Assembly: GCA_003148945.1 (NCBI GenBank)
Contig: QGGY01000004.1
Coordinates: forward strand, 186,001 to 250,000
Direction: 5' to 3'
Source: Murimonas intestini
Lineage (GTDB): Bacteria > Bacillota > Clostridia > Lachnospirales > Lachnospiraceae
DNA length: 64,000 nt
Shown: piece after piece, positions 63,238-64,000 of the stretch
Position numbering within the stretch: the first letter of the stretch is position 1
How the letters are laid out: the number at the start of each line of letters is the position of its first letter
Program-made: the position numbers and the translations under genes
The notes under the pieces: model-generated
Database searches by the model: none
Seen by the model: only the letters and a program-made list of their open reading frames with translations
Told to the model about the DNA's origin: nothing

Positions 63238-64000
63238 CTATCCTTTTACTGCCCCTCCCGCCAGTCCGGCCACGATATACTTCTGAAGGAATACATACAT
63301 GACAGTGAGCGGTATAGAGGACAGCACTATGGCTGCAAACAAAAGGTTATATTCAATAGAATACTGCCCTTTAAAGCTGTAGATAAACAGCGGCAGCGTC
63401 TGCGTCTTTTTATCGGCCCCCAGTATCATGAGCGATATCAGAAATTCATTCCACATCCAGAGAAAATTTGTAATTACAATTGTCGCTGTCATGGGCTTCA
63501 TAATAGGAAAGATGACTTTAAAGAAGGTCTTCCATGACCCCGCCCCTTCTACATATGCTGACTCTGCCAGCTCCCTGGGAATCGTCTTCAGATAGCCGTT
63601 GCACAGATACACTCCCTGTATAAGAGGATAAGTGACAAAAATAATAATGATGCTCAGCCTGTTTCCCAGCCCAAGCCCCTTCATAAACATGGAGAGGGGC
63701 AGAGCCACTATCTGAAAGGGCACGAACATTGCCGCCGTTATGTAATACAGGGTAAATTTAGAAGTCTTCAGCGGCATAGTCTGGTTCACCGCATAAGAGA
63801 CCGCCGGTACAAATATTGTCACGATCGCAATAGATACAAGTGTGAAAAACGTAGTATTAAAAACTGCCTGCAGAAATCCGCTCCTGTTAAACACTTCAAT
63901 ATAATTCTGTATATTAAAGGCCTCCGGCAGCGTCAGAAAGCTTTTGCTGGATTCAGCCTGAGTCTTGAAGGAGTTCACAACTGTCACATACAGCACAAGA
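63238..64000 (-). CDS. Carbohydrate ABC transporter permease (MalG type), N-terminus cut off
   Basis: The frame runs past the right edge: the codons before VTVVNSFKTQ read LVLY and remain open, so the true start is outside the window. About 254 residues are visible. EAA loop ESAYVEGAGSWKTFFKVIFP; C-terminus LQKYIVAGLAGGAVKG. It is the last transporter gene of an operon that continues to the right, where the other permease and binding protein are expected. Confidence 0.93.
   Translation of the reverse strand, partial: LVLYVTVVNSFKTQAESSKSFLTLPEAFNIQNYIEVFNRSGFLQAVFNTTFFTLVSIAIVTIFVPAVSYAVNQTMPLKTSKFTLYYITAAMFVPFQIVALPLSMFMKGLGLGNRLSIIIIFVTYPLIQGVYLCNGYLKTIPRELAESAYVEGAGSWKTFFKVIFPIMKPMTATIVITNFLWMWNEFLISLMILGADKKTQTLPLFIYSFKGQYSIEYNLLFAAIVLSSIPLTVMYVFLQKYIVAGLAGGAVKG

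Noticed and set aside
1-64000. tRNA, rRNA or named riboswitch
   Set aside because: Read for cloverleaf patterns, rRNA cores and T-box or common riboswitch motifs; none was convincing by eye.

Overview
The window comes from a Gram-positive anaerobe, most likely a gut member of the Lachnospiraceae (Clostridia, Bacillota). This rests on strong AGGAGG ribosome sites with several GTG/TTG starts, textbook sigma-A promoters, many CUT1 sugar ABC transporters paired with YesM/YesN two-component systems, gut-glycan hydrolases and a Firmicutes type I toxin. No rRNA, tRNA, CRISPR array, prophage or complete insertion sequence was seen. Family names come from motifs and general resemblance; no database search was possible.

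Layout. (1) 1-4629, minus strand: an LplABC-like sugar transporter (binding protein, two permeases) followed by a YesM-type sensor kinase that runs off the left edge. (2) 4811-6577, plus strand: a WYL-domain regulator and a YoaP-like acetyltransferase, each preceded by the same 15-bp palindrome at the same distance from its -10 box. (3) 6572-31 kb: a peptide and amino-acid locus. A long minus-strand operon from a promoter at 23401-23429 encodes a complete Opp/Dpp importer, a MalY-type PLP enzyme, two S9 peptidases, an ornithine cyclodeaminase-like enzyme, an M61-like metallopeptidase and an L-2-hydroxyacid dehydrogenase. Next to it are a DauR-like regulator and an AEC carrier. A second minus operon (28034-23901) encodes an S10 carboxypeptidase, a second M61-like peptidase and a prolidase-like amidohydrolase. 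Divergent to it are two more amidohydrolases, one of which has lost its metal ligands. Between the two minus operons lies a compact type I toxin-antitoxin module that conventional ORF calling would miss.

(4) 30906-45164, minus strand: a glycan-utilisation operon with GH42 beta-galactosidase, an uncharacterised large glycosidase, GH95 alpha-L-fucosidase, a RhaM-type mutarotase, a CUT1 transporter and its YesM/YesN pair. The enzymes point to fucosylated, galactose-containing oligosaccharides. (5) 45.2-52.2 kb: a remnant-rich intergenic region, a ZmaR-type GNAT protein, a haem catalase, an AraC regulator and a second copy of the large glycosidase. (6) 52401-56829, plus strand: an ECF sigma factor, a six-TM membrane protein and a three-gene ABC-2 transporter in one tight operon with an ECF-like promoter. 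(7) 56954-64000, minus strand: a second glycan operon (transporter permease, zinc alcohol dehydrogenase, Gfo/Idh/MocA oxidoreductase, GH151-like fucosidase, phosphomannose-isomerase-like cupin, YesL protein) entering from the right edge.

Intergenic regions carry short palindromic repeats with GTTACTATT or GTAACTGTTCAG cores. One region (28091-28443) has a 140-bp exact-period tandem array. In the three transporter operons where the binding-protein gene is followed by permease genes, a hairpin sits at that junction, as expected for differential expression of the binding protein.
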